A DNA stretch of 64,000 bases, from assembly GCF_008085915.1 (NCBI RefSeq), contig NZ_VSJK01000021.1, positions 1 through 64,000 on the forward strand. Reading direction: 5' to 3'. Source of the stretch: Oceaniovalibus sp. ACAM 378 (lineage in GTDB: Bacteria > Pseudomonadota > Alphaproteobacteria > Rhodobacterales > Rhodobacteraceae). Shown here piece after piece: positions 26,514-34,460 of this stretch. The notes beneath the pieces were generated by a model. The model was given only the letters and a program-made list of their open reading frames with translations. It had not been told where the DNA came from and did no database searches. The first letter of the stretch is position 1. The number at the start of each line of letters is the position of its first letter. Both the position numbers and the translations under genes were made by a program.

Positions 26514-27488
26514 TTATTTCAGCAGACCGAGTTTGGTCAGCGCGTCCTTATAGATGCCCTGAGTCTGGCCCAGGTATTCCGCGAAGTCATCGCCTGGAAG
26601 AAAACCGGGGACGACACCGTTGGGGTCGAGGTAAACCTCTTTCCATTTGGCGTTCTCACTCAGTTCTTTCATCTTGCCGATGAGCCAGTCGCGAGTTTCA
26701 TCGTCGATGTCGCCGGGCGCGGTGATGCCACGAAACAGGCTCATCGTGATATCGAGATCCTGCTCCTTAAAAGTCGGAACCTCCGGCATCAATTCGATAC
26801 GTTCATCGGTCGAGACCGCCAGCGCCTTGAAATTTCCCGCCTCGATAAAGTCTCGTGCCGAGCCGGGGTTGCCGATGGTGAAATCGACCTGACCCGATAG
26901 CAGCGCCGAAACCACATCGCCGTCGCCCTGGAACGGGATGAAGTTCACTTCCACTCCGGCCTGTTCACCAAACTCAATCGCGACGATATGCTCGATAGAG
27001 CCGGTTGCCGTTCCGCCCACGTTCAGCATTTTTCCAGCCGCTTTCAGATCGTCAATCGACTGATACGGACCTTTCGAGCTGACCAGAAGGAGTTCAGGGT
27101 CGATGCCTAGACGGGCGATCGGGGTGAAATCCGTGTAGTCGATCCCGACATTCGAGGTCAGGGGCGTGGTGACATGCGACGACGTGACCGACATCAGGTA
27201 ATGTCCGTCGCCGGCATGGCCATTCAGATAACCCATGGCGACTGCAGAACTTCCGCCTTCCTTGTTCACAACGCTCAGCGGTTCTTCGATGATGCCTTCT
27301 TCCTGAAGGATTTTGGCCATCGTGCGCAGCAAGGTGTCATGACCGCCGCCGGGGCCATAGCCGGCGACAAGCTCAATGCCGCGTCCGCCGGGAAAGTCTT
27401 GTGCCAGTGCAGGTACTGCCGCCAGTGCGGCGACCCCTCCGGCAATCAGGCCGAGGGCATTACGGCGGGTTTGGTTCAGATTTAGCAT
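26514..27488 (-). CDS. tctC: Tripartite tricarboxylate transporter substrate-binding protein TctC
   Basis: A 324-residue BUG-family periplasmic binding protein. The start MLNLNQTRRNALGLIAGG at 27488 follows GGGAGGAA; the longer frame upstream lacks a site. The leader has NQTRRN before a hydrophobic stretch and ends ALAQ, so Sec or weak Tat export is possible. Family motifs include LVAGYGPGGGHDTLLR after the first strand and YGPGGG in the ligand loop. It delivers a carboxylic acid to TctAB. The ligand is not predictable; the CoA-transferase and lyase downstream suggest a hydroxylated di- or tricarboxylate. Confidence 0.9.
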   Translation of the reverse strand: MLNLNQTRRNALGLIAGGVAALAAVPALAQDFPGGRGIELVAGYGPGGGHDTLLRTMAKILQEEGIIEEPLSVVNKEGGSSAVAMGYLNGHAGDGHYLMSVTSSHVTTPLTSNVGIDYTDFTPIARLGIDPELLLVSSKGPYQSIDDLKAAGKMLNVGGTATGSIEHIVAIEFGEQAGVEVNFIPFQGDGDVVSALLSGQVDFTIGNPGSARDFIEAGNFKALAVSTDERIELMPEVPTFKEQDLDITMSLFRGITAPGDIDDETRDWLIGKMKELSENAKWKEVYLDPNGVVPGFLPGDDFAEYLGQTQGIYKDALTKLGLLK

Positions 27489-27533
27489 TATGGTTCCTCC
27501 CATGTGCTAGGTTTCGTTATGGTTATCGTGATC

Positions 27534-28310
27534 TTAGGTCGCCCGTCGGGCAACGTCCTCCACCGGGTTTCCGCCCCAGCCAAGTGACCTGGAAATTAAC
27601 TCTGCGGTTTCACGCAGGACAGGTTCGATACGATCAACGGCATCGGCCAGACGCTGAGCCGGTCCCGCGATGTTCAATGCGGCGATGACACGTCCATCGC
27701 GGTCGAAAATCGGCGAGGCCATGCCGCCGGCGCCCTCCACGACGCCTATTCGCGTCAACTGAAACCCCCTGCGCTCTGCAGTCGAGACTGTTTCGCTCAG
27801 CGCGTCGTCGGTGCCTTCGTATCGCCCGGCCGCGCGTTCGACGGCGCAGTATGTGCGCAGTTCGTCACGCGTCAGTCTGCCCAACAGGATGATGCCTGAG
27901 GAGACCTGATGGGGCCGCCGCGCAACTGTCACATCACGATCATAACGGATCTCGCGCTGGGGCAAGATCTTCCGGATGTAGCGCACCCCATAGTCCTTGC
28001 CCAAGACAGCGATGAACCCGCTTTCGCCGGTCTGCTCGACAGCATTGCGCAGGGCATCCTCGGCGTGCCGCAACAGAGTTCCCCAACCTCGCCCCTCGAT
28101 CGTCGGCTCTCCGGGCAGGCGCAGAAGCTGATAGCGGCCGTTCTCCAGCCGGCTAACGTATCCTGCGTCGACCAGGATGCGCAGTAGATCAAGGGTGCTG
28201 CTCTTGGGAAGCTCCAGAGCGTGAACGACCTCGGCGAACGCGACCGGCTGAGATTGCTCAGCCATCCATTCGACGACCTGAAGGATACGTTCAGCACCAC
28301 GTCCGCTCAC
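27534..28310 (-). CDS. IclR family transcriptional regulator
   Basis: A 258-residue IclR protein. The N-terminal winged helix covers residues about 1-65 (AERILQVVEWMAEQSQP, VVHALELPKSSTLDLLRIL). The effector domain runs from about 80 to 250 with GVVEGAGGMASPIFDRDGRVIAALNIAGP, the standard C-terminal signature. It is first in the same direction as tctCBA and the CoA genes, 45 bp upstream of tctC, so it is probably cotranscribed or shares control. Two 16 bp palindromes directly upstream of its start are likely its own operators. Confidence 0.92.
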   Translation of the reverse strand: MSGRGAERILQVVEWMAEQSQPVAFAEVVHALELPKSSTLDLLRILVDAGYVSRLENGRYQLLRLPGEPTIEGRGWGTLLRHAEDALRNAVEQTGESGFIAVLGKDYGVRYIRKILPQREIRYDRDVTVARRPHQVSSGIILLGRLTRDELRTYCAVERAAGRYEGTDDALSETVSTAERRGFQLTRIGVVEGAGGMASPIFDRDGRVIAALNIAGPAQRLADAVDRIEPVLRETAELISRSLGWGGNPVEDVARRAT

Positions 28311-28324
28311 CGCACTCTCCTTTA

Positions 28325-28359
28325 GTTCAGTATTGTGAACTTTGTTCTACATTATGAAC
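28325..28359. promoter_or_regulatory. Two tandem GTTC-N8-GAAC palindromes, probable IclR operators
   Basis: GTTCAGTATTGTGAAC at 28325-28340 and GTTCTACATTATGAAC at 28344-28359 are 16 bp imperfect palindromes separated by TTT. Their centres are 19 bp apart, about two helical turns. They lie 15 bp upstream of the iclR start, in an AT-rich patch that also holds candidate promoter hexamers. IclR proteins bind paired palindromes as dimers of dimers, so autoregulation and control of the downstream tct operon are likely. Confidence 0.65.
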
Positions 28360-28518
28360 TATGGGTTATCGGGCGAAATGCGACCTGTCAAGTTGCCTGC
28401 GTGCCATGGACATTGATGAGGGATTGGGTAGCGCAGTGCCGCGCCTGAATTGTTCCTGAAGATTGTGCTGTTGCATCGTTAGAAATGTTCCCGGAGCAGA
28501 TTGGTTCGGGAGGCAGGC

Positions 28519-28659
28519 ATGGGGCGGATCAGTATGGGTACGAGAGATGAGCTTTTGGAGGCCGCGGCAGCGCGATACGGATGCGCGACCCGAACCGAGA
28601 AGGGCCGGATCTTGACGGATTTCGCAGAAATAGCCGGGTATCAGGCTCAAGCATGCTGA
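28519..28659 (+). pseudogene. N-terminal fragment of an integrase-type DDE transposase
   Basis: Forty-six codons read RISMGTRDELLEAAAARYG then RTEKGRILTDFAEIAGYQ, the helix-turn-helix start of the ISNCY-like integrase family (typically RISMATR.EL...Y...R..KG.IL.EF...TG.HRKHA). After GYQ a one-base shift would restore LKHAE, so the frame is broken, then homology ends. It is an insertion scar downstream of the iclR operator region. Confidence 0.65.
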
Positions 28660-29049
28660 ACTCTCCGGCGTGAGTCACACCGCGGAGACGCTCGAAATCC
28701 ATGGGTCAGGAACGGTGCATAGCATGCTTCGTATTCATACCGCACTTCGTCCGACCAATCATACGTCCATGCCCTCCCTTTTTAACGGTGGGCTGGAGGC
28801 CAACATACTTCGCTCTTGGAGCTCCAAGCAGGGCTGTGTTCGTTATATTTTCGGCAGTGGATAGATCCGGAAAGCTTGGAAAATAGTCGAGTCCGAAGAC
28901 CACCAGATCATCATGTAATTCCTCAGAAAACCGGCGAACGAGATCTGCGCCAGCTTGACGGGCGCTACCTAGATTGTAGACTGCGCGAATAATTTGAAAA
29001 ATACCTGACGGGTCTACACTGAGACGAAGCGAAGACGGGGGAGCACCGA
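28660..29049. other. Non-coding region with a possible IS5-like scrap
   Basis: 390 bp between the transposase scar and the TRAP operon. The minus strand is open across most of it and contains KKGGHGRMIGRTKCGMNTK (about 28740-28800), which resembles the KKGG.GR.IGR.KGGMNTK segment of IS5-family transposases. The rest of that frame is unrecognised. The TRAP promoter should lie near 29000; no clear hexamers were assigned. Confidence 0.45.
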
Positions 29050-29580
29050 ATGTTGCATTGGTACAGTCGCGGCGTTGACGCGATGTCCGAGTTTATGGGC
29101 TGGCTTGGTTGGCTGCTCATTCTCTATTGCATGTGTTTCGGGGTTACCGATGTTTTCCTGCGCTATGTTCTGAACGCGCCCTCGATGTGGATTGGCACGT
29201 CAATTCAGGCCGCTATGGTCTTGATCGCCTGTGTCGGCGGGGCTTACGCGCTGAACCACGGTTCGTTTGTAAAACTCGATTTGTTTTATGCAGGTGCGAG
29301 CTCGCGTAATAAGGCCATTCTGGACATTCTGACCGTCCCTTTCACCTTTGTGTTTTTGGGCGCTTTGATCTGGAAGGGTATCGACGCTGCACTGCTTTCG
29401 ATCAAGCTCAATCAGGTGACGCCCACGGGTGTGCCGATTCCGATCTATCCGATCAAGACCGCGATCCCGATCGCGGCCGTGGCTGTATTGCTCGTCGTGT
29501 TCAAGCAACTGGCCATAGACATCCGGACCCTTGCCACCGGGCAGGCCCCGGAGGATAACTACGACGACGATTTGCGGTGA
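29050..29580 (+). CDS. dctQ: TRAP transporter small permease (DctQ)
   Basis: A 176-residue four-helix DctQ protein. Helix 1 (about 17-40) is followed by the segment DVFLRYVLNAPSMWIGTSIQ, the typical DctQ pattern R.V......W..E. GSFVKLDLFYAG near residue 75 matches the usual HV.VD. motif in changed form. It opens a dctQ-dctP-dctM operon for proton/sodium-driven uptake of an organic anion. The start ATG at 29050 is preceded by GGGGGAG. Confidence 0.85.
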   Translation: MLHWYSRGVDAMSEFMGWLGWLLILYCMCFGVTDVFLRYVLNAPSMWIGTSIQAAMVLIACVGGAYALNHGSFVKLDLFYAGASSRNKAILDILTVPFTFVFLGALIWKGIDAALLSIKLNQVTPTGVPIPIYPIKTAIPIAAVAVLLVVFKQLAIDIRTLATGQAPEDNYDDDLR

Positions 29581-29629
29581 TATAGCAGCAAACGAAAATG
29601 AAAGATAACACCTTGGGAGGGGTACTATC

Positions 29630-30688
29630 ATGAGTAAATTCTCGAGTATTTTCAGGACGACAGTCGTATCTGCGGGCGCCTTTGCGCTCGGCAGTTCGAT
29701 TGCGCTGGCGCAGGCAGACGGTCCGCCCAGTGAGATAACAAATTGGATTTTTCAACCCGCGTTCGATTCCACAGATGCAGGTTGGGACAACGGGTTGATG
29801 CCTTGGGTCAAGGCTGTCGAAGAGGCCACCGAAGGCACGGTCAAAATCCGCGTCGAACCTGCTGGCGCGCTGACCAGCGGCTCGGAAGCATTCAGTGCTG
29901 CTGTTGCCGGGCAGACGGATGGCTATGCCGGTTGGGCCACCGTCTATGGCGGCGAAATGCCCGAAGGCATGTTGGCTTTTGGCATGGCAATGGGTGCGAC
30001 CAGCCCCGAAGAAGCATGGGAAGCCATGTGGGGAAGCCCAGATTACAAGATTGGCGATATCGTTCAGGAGGCGGCCCATGCGCGCAACCTGCATTGGGCC
30101 GGTTGGTCGGATCAGGGCCCCAACGCCATGTTTACCAAGTTTCCGATCAACAAGCTGGAAGACCTTGCCGGCAAGAAAATGCGCGCAGGCGGACCGCAGG
30201 CAATTTTCCACGCTGCAATGGGCGGCTCGCCGGTTTCGATGAACGCCGGTGACATCTATACCGGGATCAAGTTGGGAACGATCGAGGGCACCTATTGGGA
30301 CACCGGTGGCATCGATGACATGTCCTATGAAGAGGTGATCCAATATGCGAGCCTGCCCGGTTGGAATCCGGCACAGCATCAGGAAATCTTCATCAACCTC
30401 GACAAGTGGAATGCCCTGACCGACTGGCAGCGCGCACAGATCGATGGCATTTTTGAATCGACCTACTTTGAGACCAGCAAAATGCATCTCGACGGTGTCG
30501 ATCATGCCTTGCAGGTGCTGAAGGATTCCGGTGGTGAAGTCATCACGATGACGGACGAAGAAACTGCCCGTATGCGTGAGAAATCCATCAGCGACGTCTG
30601 GCCGAAAGTTGCGGAACTGTCTGCCGGAAACGCGAAAGGCGTCGAGATCTGGACACAGTTCCTGAAGGACAAGGGCTATATCGACTAA
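29630..30688 (+). CDS. dctP: TRAP transporter substrate-binding protein (DctP)
   Basis: A 352-residue periplasmic binding protein. The leader ends SIALAQ-ADG with a strong GGGAGGGG site before the ATG. Family features include AVEEATEGTVKIRVEPAGAL near residue 58, FPINKLEDLAGKKMRAGG near 170 (the DctP Arg that contacts the ligand carboxylate), and GTIEGTYWD near 218. The long WAGWSDQGPNAMF segment and the mid-gene placement between Q and M subunits fit the lactate/2-oxoacid-binding subgroup, but the ligand is unproven. Confidence 0.9.
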   Translation: MSKFSSIFRTTVVSAGAFALGSSIALAQADGPPSEITNWIFQPAFDSTDAGWDNGLMPWVKAVEEATEGTVKIRVEPAGALTSGSEAFSAAVAGQTDGYAGWATVYGGEMPEGMLAFGMAMGATSPEEAWEAMWGSPDYKIGDIVQEAAHARNLHWAGWSDQGPNAMFTKFPINKLEDLAGKKMRAGGPQAIFHAAMGGSPVSMNAGDIYTGIKLGTIEGTYWDTGGIDDMSYEEVIQYASLPGWNPAQHQEIFINLDKWNALTDWQRAQIDGIFESTYFETSKMHLDGVDHALQVLKDSGGEVITMTDEETARMREKSISDVWPKVAELSAGNAKGVEIWTQFLKDKGYID

Positions 30689-30716
30689 AGTGCGATAAAC
30701 GCACCCAAGCCTATCA

Positions 30717-30741
30717 GTCTGCCTCCGTCACGGGGGCAGAC
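30717..30741 (+). terminator. 10 bp stem-loop between dctP and dctM
   Basis: GTCTGCCTCC pairs with GGGGGCAGAC (one G-T pair) around a GTCAC loop, 29 bp after the dctP stop. No T-run follows. Such hairpins after binding-protein genes often protect the upstream mRNA or partly stop transcription, so that binding protein exceeds permease. Confidence 0.65.
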
Positions 30742-30853
30742 GAACATCAACAAAATCGTTCGGTCATCCCGAGATTGAAGGGGATTCGCATAGATTTTGA
30801 CACCTGCCTGAGGCAGAATGTCCCGATTCCTCTTTAAATTTGCAGGATACTCC

Positions 30854-32161
30854 ATGAGCTTGGAAATCATCACCGCACTGTACTTTCTCATCCTGTTTAT
30901 CGTTCTGTTCATGGGATTGCCTGTCGCATTCGGACTGGGCGGAACGGCAGTCATCTTTGCGATGATCTTTGAGCCTCGGGCACTCTTCGCGGTACCAAGC
31001 GCCTTCTACTATACGCCGTGGAACTCGATCCTTGTGACGGTGCCGCTGTTTCTGTTCATGGGCAGTCTGATCAGGTATTCCGGCATCGCCGAAATGGCCT
31101 ATGACGCGGTTTACAAGTTGATCGGGCACGTTTCTGGCGGGCTTGCGATGGGGACTGTCGTGGTCTGCACGATTTTTGCCGCCGTGACCGGCATCACACC
31201 CCCGGCTACGATTACCATGGGGCAGATCGCTTATCCGTCGATGATGAAATATAACTATGATCGCAAAATTGCAATTGGCGCGATTGCCGCTGGTGGTGCC
31301 CTAGGCGCTTTGATCCCGCCGAGCGTGCCGTTTATTTTCTATGGTCTGCTGGCAAAGGTCTCGATCGGTGATCTGTTCCTTGCGGGAATCGGGCCGGGCC
31401 TGATGCTGGCCGCTTTCTATATTATCTACATCGGTATCCGCTGCCGTTTCCAGCCGGAACTCGGCCCCGCATTGCCTCAGGATGAGCATTTCAGCCGTAA
31501 AGAGAAGGCGCAGGCAGTCGTTAATATCTGGCCGTTCGCGCTTCTGGTTGTCATTGTTCTGGGCGTCATCTGGGGAGGTATTGCCACCCCCGCCGAGGCT
31601 GCCGCATTCGGTGCGACCGGTGCTGTGTTCATCAACCTCGTCTACGGCCGCCTGTCCTGGAATGTCTTCCGCTCATCCATATCCACAACGCTCAAGCTGT
31701 CGGGGATGGGCCTGTGGATTCTGATCGGAGCGAACATCTATCTTAATGTTTTTAACACACTTGGCAGTCAGGATCTTCTGACCGAGTTGGTTTTGTCGAT
31801 GCCCGGCGGTCCGAACGGCATTTTGTTCATGATGATGCTGATTATCCTGGTCCTTGGTATGGTCATGGATGATTGGGCGATCATCATGCTGTGTACGCCT
31901 CTGTTCATCCCGATTGTGGATCACTTGGGCATCGACAAACTGTGGTTTGGTGCCTTGTTCATCGTTAACATCCAGATTGCATATCTGACGCCCCCCTTTG
32001 GCTTTGTGCTGTTCTGGCTAAAGGGCGTTCTCCCGCGAAATGTCAGCTTTGGAGATGTTTATGTCTCCGTCGGACCCTTCGTGGCGCTACAGCTTCTGGG
32101 ACTGACGCTCATCTTCCTCTTCCCTGCCATCGCAACCGGACTTCCAAATTTCTTCAAATAA
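30854..32161 (+). CDS. dctM: TRAP transporter large permease (DctM)
   Basis: A 435-residue membrane protein with about 12 helices. I prefer the ATG at 30854 (MSLEIITALYF), which has AGGA 7 bp upstream; an ATG at 30818 would add 12 odd residues. DctM marks include FIVLFMGLPVAFGLGGTA near residue 15, TPPATITMGQIAYPSMMKY near 115, GGALGALIPPSVPFIFYG near 140, and TPPFGFVLFWLKG near 380. It forms the ion-coupled pore with DctQ. Confidence 0.93.
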   Translation: MSLEIITALYFLILFIVLFMGLPVAFGLGGTAVIFAMIFEPRALFAVPSAFYYTPWNSILVTVPLFLFMGSLIRYSGIAEMAYDAVYKLIGHVSGGLAMGTVVVCTIFAAVTGITPPATITMGQIAYPSMMKYNYDRKIAIGAIAAGGALGALIPPSVPFIFYGLLAKVSIGDLFLAGIGPGLMLAAFYIIYIGIRCRFQPELGPALPQDEHFSRKEKAQAVVNIWPFALLVVIVLGVIWGGIATPAEAAAFGATGAVFINLVYGRLSWNVFRSSISTTLKLSGMGLWILIGANIYLNVFNTLGSQDLLTELVLSMPGGPNGILFMMMLIILVLGMVMDDWAIIMLCTPLFIPIVDHLGIDKLWFGALFIVNIQIAYLTPPFGFVLFWLKGVLPRNVSFGDVYVSVGPFVALQLLGLTLIFLFPAIATGLPNFFK

Positions 32162-32347
32162 CGCGTGTCTCGGCTTTGTGGACGGCATGGATGCCCCATC
32201 TCGGCGGGTTCTTCGGCGGGGTCGAAAAACTTCCACTTTGCCTGCGTCCTGCAGAGCGTTGACCGGACCGGGATCCCGGTCTGCCCGGTAGAGATTGTTG
32301 CATCCGCGATAGGCATCGGCTTCACCCAATGCGGCTTCTGCTGGGGG

Positions 32348-32566
32348 TCAAGTCCGTGCGGTCAGGACGACGGACCGGGCTTGTGACGGCGATCCCGGTG
32401 ATCTGTGCAGCGGCAGTCCGCGTGTGCTGCTCATGAGACCATAGTGAACCCGCGTCCGCGTCCTCTGATGGCCCGGTGCCCTGGCGATGGCTTCCGGGTA
32501 AAATTGGCCGGAGACTTTCATATCCGCGGCGAGGGCATGACGAAATATGTATGCTGTCAAATTGTA
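32348..32566 (-). pseudogene. C-terminal remnant of a tyrosine recombinase (phage-type integrase)
   Basis: The minus frame reads LTAYIFRHALAADMKVSG, then PEAIARAPGHQRTRTRVHYG. This matches the C-terminal catalytic box of tyrosine recombinases: the Arg of FRHALA, the GH motif, and the final Tyr nucleophile. The tail SVVLTART and a stop at 32348 follow. The upstream half of the enzyme is missing, so only the last 70 or so residues survive. This implies a past integrase-bearing element here. Confidence 0.7.
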
Positions 32567-32879
32567 ACGTAGATGAGGAAATGCTCTTTTGCCGAGCCGC
32601 TTCATCAGCTTCCCGCGGCTGACAGATACGCGGCGATGGCGTTCGGCAGTTGGCAGATGCACACCACTTTTCGGGCGCATTGGGGTAGGCAGAAGCAGAG
32701 ACATATGTGTTTGATTGTAACCGCCCGATTGGTACCGCCTGAGAAGATTAGTGAGCCGCTACGCCTCAGGCGTTGCCGCGTTCAGTCGAACGTTCCGAGC
32801 CAACTGTCCTTTGCCCGCGAGCTCCTCGATCTGATCCGGCGCAGTTTTGGCGCCGAAGTGTGGTTGCATGTCTGTCGCC

Positions 32880-33000
32880 AGTATTGCCAAGTTGTTTGTT
32901 GCGGCTTTTCAGCCTCTGGGCCGACTACACCGCCGAAATGGCCGCATAATCCAGCCTTTGCCAACCCTTCACAGACTGTGGCAATCAACATGGCAATTCC
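32880..33000. repeat. 121 bp MITE-like element with IS6-type ends (degenerate copy)
   Basis: It begins AGTATTGCCAAGTTGTTT and ends CATGGCAATTCC, an imperfect inverted repeat of the GGTATTGCCAA/TTGGCAATACC ends seen at 37655-37722 and at the IS6 end at 44140-44150. The right-hand 38 bp (ACCCTTCACAGACTGTGGCA and beyond) matches the right part of the 68 bp copy. No transposase lies inside. Confidence 0.6.
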
Positions 33001-33357
33001 CAACCGCGCTCTTGGATCGCGTCACGTACCACTGCGCCATCATCGAGACCGGCAACAGGTCATACCGCTTGGCGCAGAGCAAAAGCCGCAGAGAAAAATA
33101 ACTGCACCGCAAGCATAGCCCCTAGACGGACTCGCTATATGAGGGCGGCCCGCCCGGGGGCTTTGCCCTCTGAACGACAGGTCAAAATCAGATGCTGAAA
33201 CCGGGTCACTTTTGAACGCTCATTGACAGCTCAATGGCCAACCTCTTCACTGGTGCAGCTCCACGATATGAAACACGATATGAAAAAACCCCCTAACATC
33301 GAGGCCTATGCCGCCTTGGTGCTTGGAGATAAATATGACCTCCGATGCTATTATCAC

Positions 33358-33777
33358 TCAATCTTCGTTAGGATCGCTTTCCGCGTCGGCCTGCGTTTCA
33401 TGCACCGTGCCCTTGAGGTGGTCCTGTGGGCCATAAATCGCATATATTTTCATGGGTTCTGTACCGATATTTGTGATGTTATGCCAAGTCCCGGCAGGCA
33501 CGAGAACAGCCCAGTCCGCTTCTACTTCACGATCGAAGTTTAACTGATCTTTGGACGGACCCATCTGGACGCGGCCCTTGCCTTGTTCAAGTCGCAAAAA
33601 TTGGTCACTTCGATTATGCGCCTCCAACCCAATGTCACCCCCGACCGGGATCGTCATCAGTGTCAGTTGAATGTGCTTTCCAGTCCAACGAGTCGTGCGA
33701 AAATTTGGATTTTCGAGTGTGTCGTTCTCAATGTCCATAACGTGGGGGTTTGGACCATAATCCTTGGTATCAGTCAT
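33358..33777 (-). CDS. Cupin domain protein
   Basis: A 139-residue single-domain cupin. Motif 1 appears as GLEAHNRSDQFLRLEQGKG (metal His/Glu pattern altered) and motif 2 as VLVPAGTWHNITNIG near residue 90, with the usual glycines and His. It resembles small cupins that cap sugar or hydroxy-acid pathways; no specific reaction can be assigned. It stands alone beside a DUF465 gene in the same direction and may be monocistronic. Confidence 0.82.
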   Translation of the reverse strand: MTDTKDYGPNPHVMDIENDTLENPNFRTTRWTGKHIQLTLMTIPVGGDIGLEAHNRSDQFLRLEQGKGRVQMGPSKDQLNFDREVEADWAVLVPAGTWHNITNIGTEPMKIYAIYGPQDHLKGTVHETQADAESDPNED

Positions 33778-33817
33778 TCTACAATCCTTTTAGGCTGTCG
33801 TCTCAAATTCATAGAGT

Positions 33818-34054
33818 CTACGCACCCATCATGCGCCAAATTTCGTCCTTCAGTATCATGCGCTGCTTGCGCATGTTCTGCATGTGCCGATCGTCCGTCG
33901 GCTCCACATCGGTCTCCGCGCGATGCACGGCGCGGTTCACTTCATGATACTCGTCTGCGAGCTTGGCAAAGTGATTGTCAGAAGTCTTCAGTTCATGGAA
34001 CCGGTCGGCGTGCTCGGGGAATTCCTCGGGCAGTTCGTGGGGCGTGTGGGGCAT
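33818..34054 (-). CDS. DUF465 (YdcH-like) small protein
   Basis: A 78-residue, charged, helical protein. The start MPHTPHELPEEFPEHADR at 34054 follows GGAGAG; the frame upstream is not needed. The centre FHELKTSDNHFAKLADEYHEVNRAVHR and the end RKQRMILKDEIW are the two helices of the DUF465 hairpin. Family members are small cytosolic proteins of unknown role. It is 40 bp upstream of the cupin gene on the same strand. Confidence 0.85.
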   Translation of the reverse strand: MPHTPHELPEEFPEHADRFHELKTSDNHFAKLADEYHEVNRAVHRAETDVEPTDDRHMQNMRKQRMILKDEIWRMMGA

Positions 34055-34460
34055 CTTTGACTCTCCTATCTTTGGTTTAGGGGGATTATGCCGCCAACCG
34101 AGTGCCGTTGCTTTGATAAGGATCAAATCACATCACTTTCGCGCGGACGCCCGCTTCAGTGGGGACCAGAGCTTACCCCGCTAAGGATCGTTCCGCGCGC
34201 AGTTGTAATGCTCGCAGTGGCGTATAACGCCGCGTTCACAGCATCCGTGGACTAACAGTGTTCGCCACCTGATCCAAAAAGCTTCTTACAGCTTTCGATG
34301 TGAGAACGGACCCAAGCCAATTTGGGCGTCACCCACATTTTTAGACGTTGATCCAGCGCAAGGTGCGCATAATAAGAATCGTGCTAAATTCGGAATGCCG
34401 TGCCGGGACTTCTAAGACCGACGCATATTACGGAGCAAAAACAGGATTGAACCCTAAATA
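34055..34460. other. Intergenic region upstream of the Dev-type exporter
   Basis: About 400 bp with no supported gene. It must contain divergent promoters for the DUF465 gene and the exporter operon. I found no strong dyad or terminator. The first 80 bp are AT-rich and could hold the DUF465 promoter. Confidence 0.5.

Larger units (their letters stand above)
32162..33357. other. 1.2 kb gene-free scar of mobile DNA
   Basis: No intact gene. It holds the tail of a tyrosine recombinase (minus strand), a short IS6-ended repeat at 32880-33000, and a GC-rich inverted repeat at 33142-33171 (GAGGGC/GCCCTC stem). The remaining open frames are short, compositionally odd and overlap in several frames. 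It separates the TRAP operon from an unrelated cupin gene and looks like the edge of a lost island. Confidence 0.6.

Noticed and set aside
32162-32340. Plus-strand frame with SVDRTGIPVC, reminiscent of the start of YcaO proteins
   Set aside because: Only one short motif, no cyclisation motifs, no neighbours of that pathway.
33142-33171. GC-rich inverted repeat as a terminator
   Set aside because: No T-run and no gene ending nearby.
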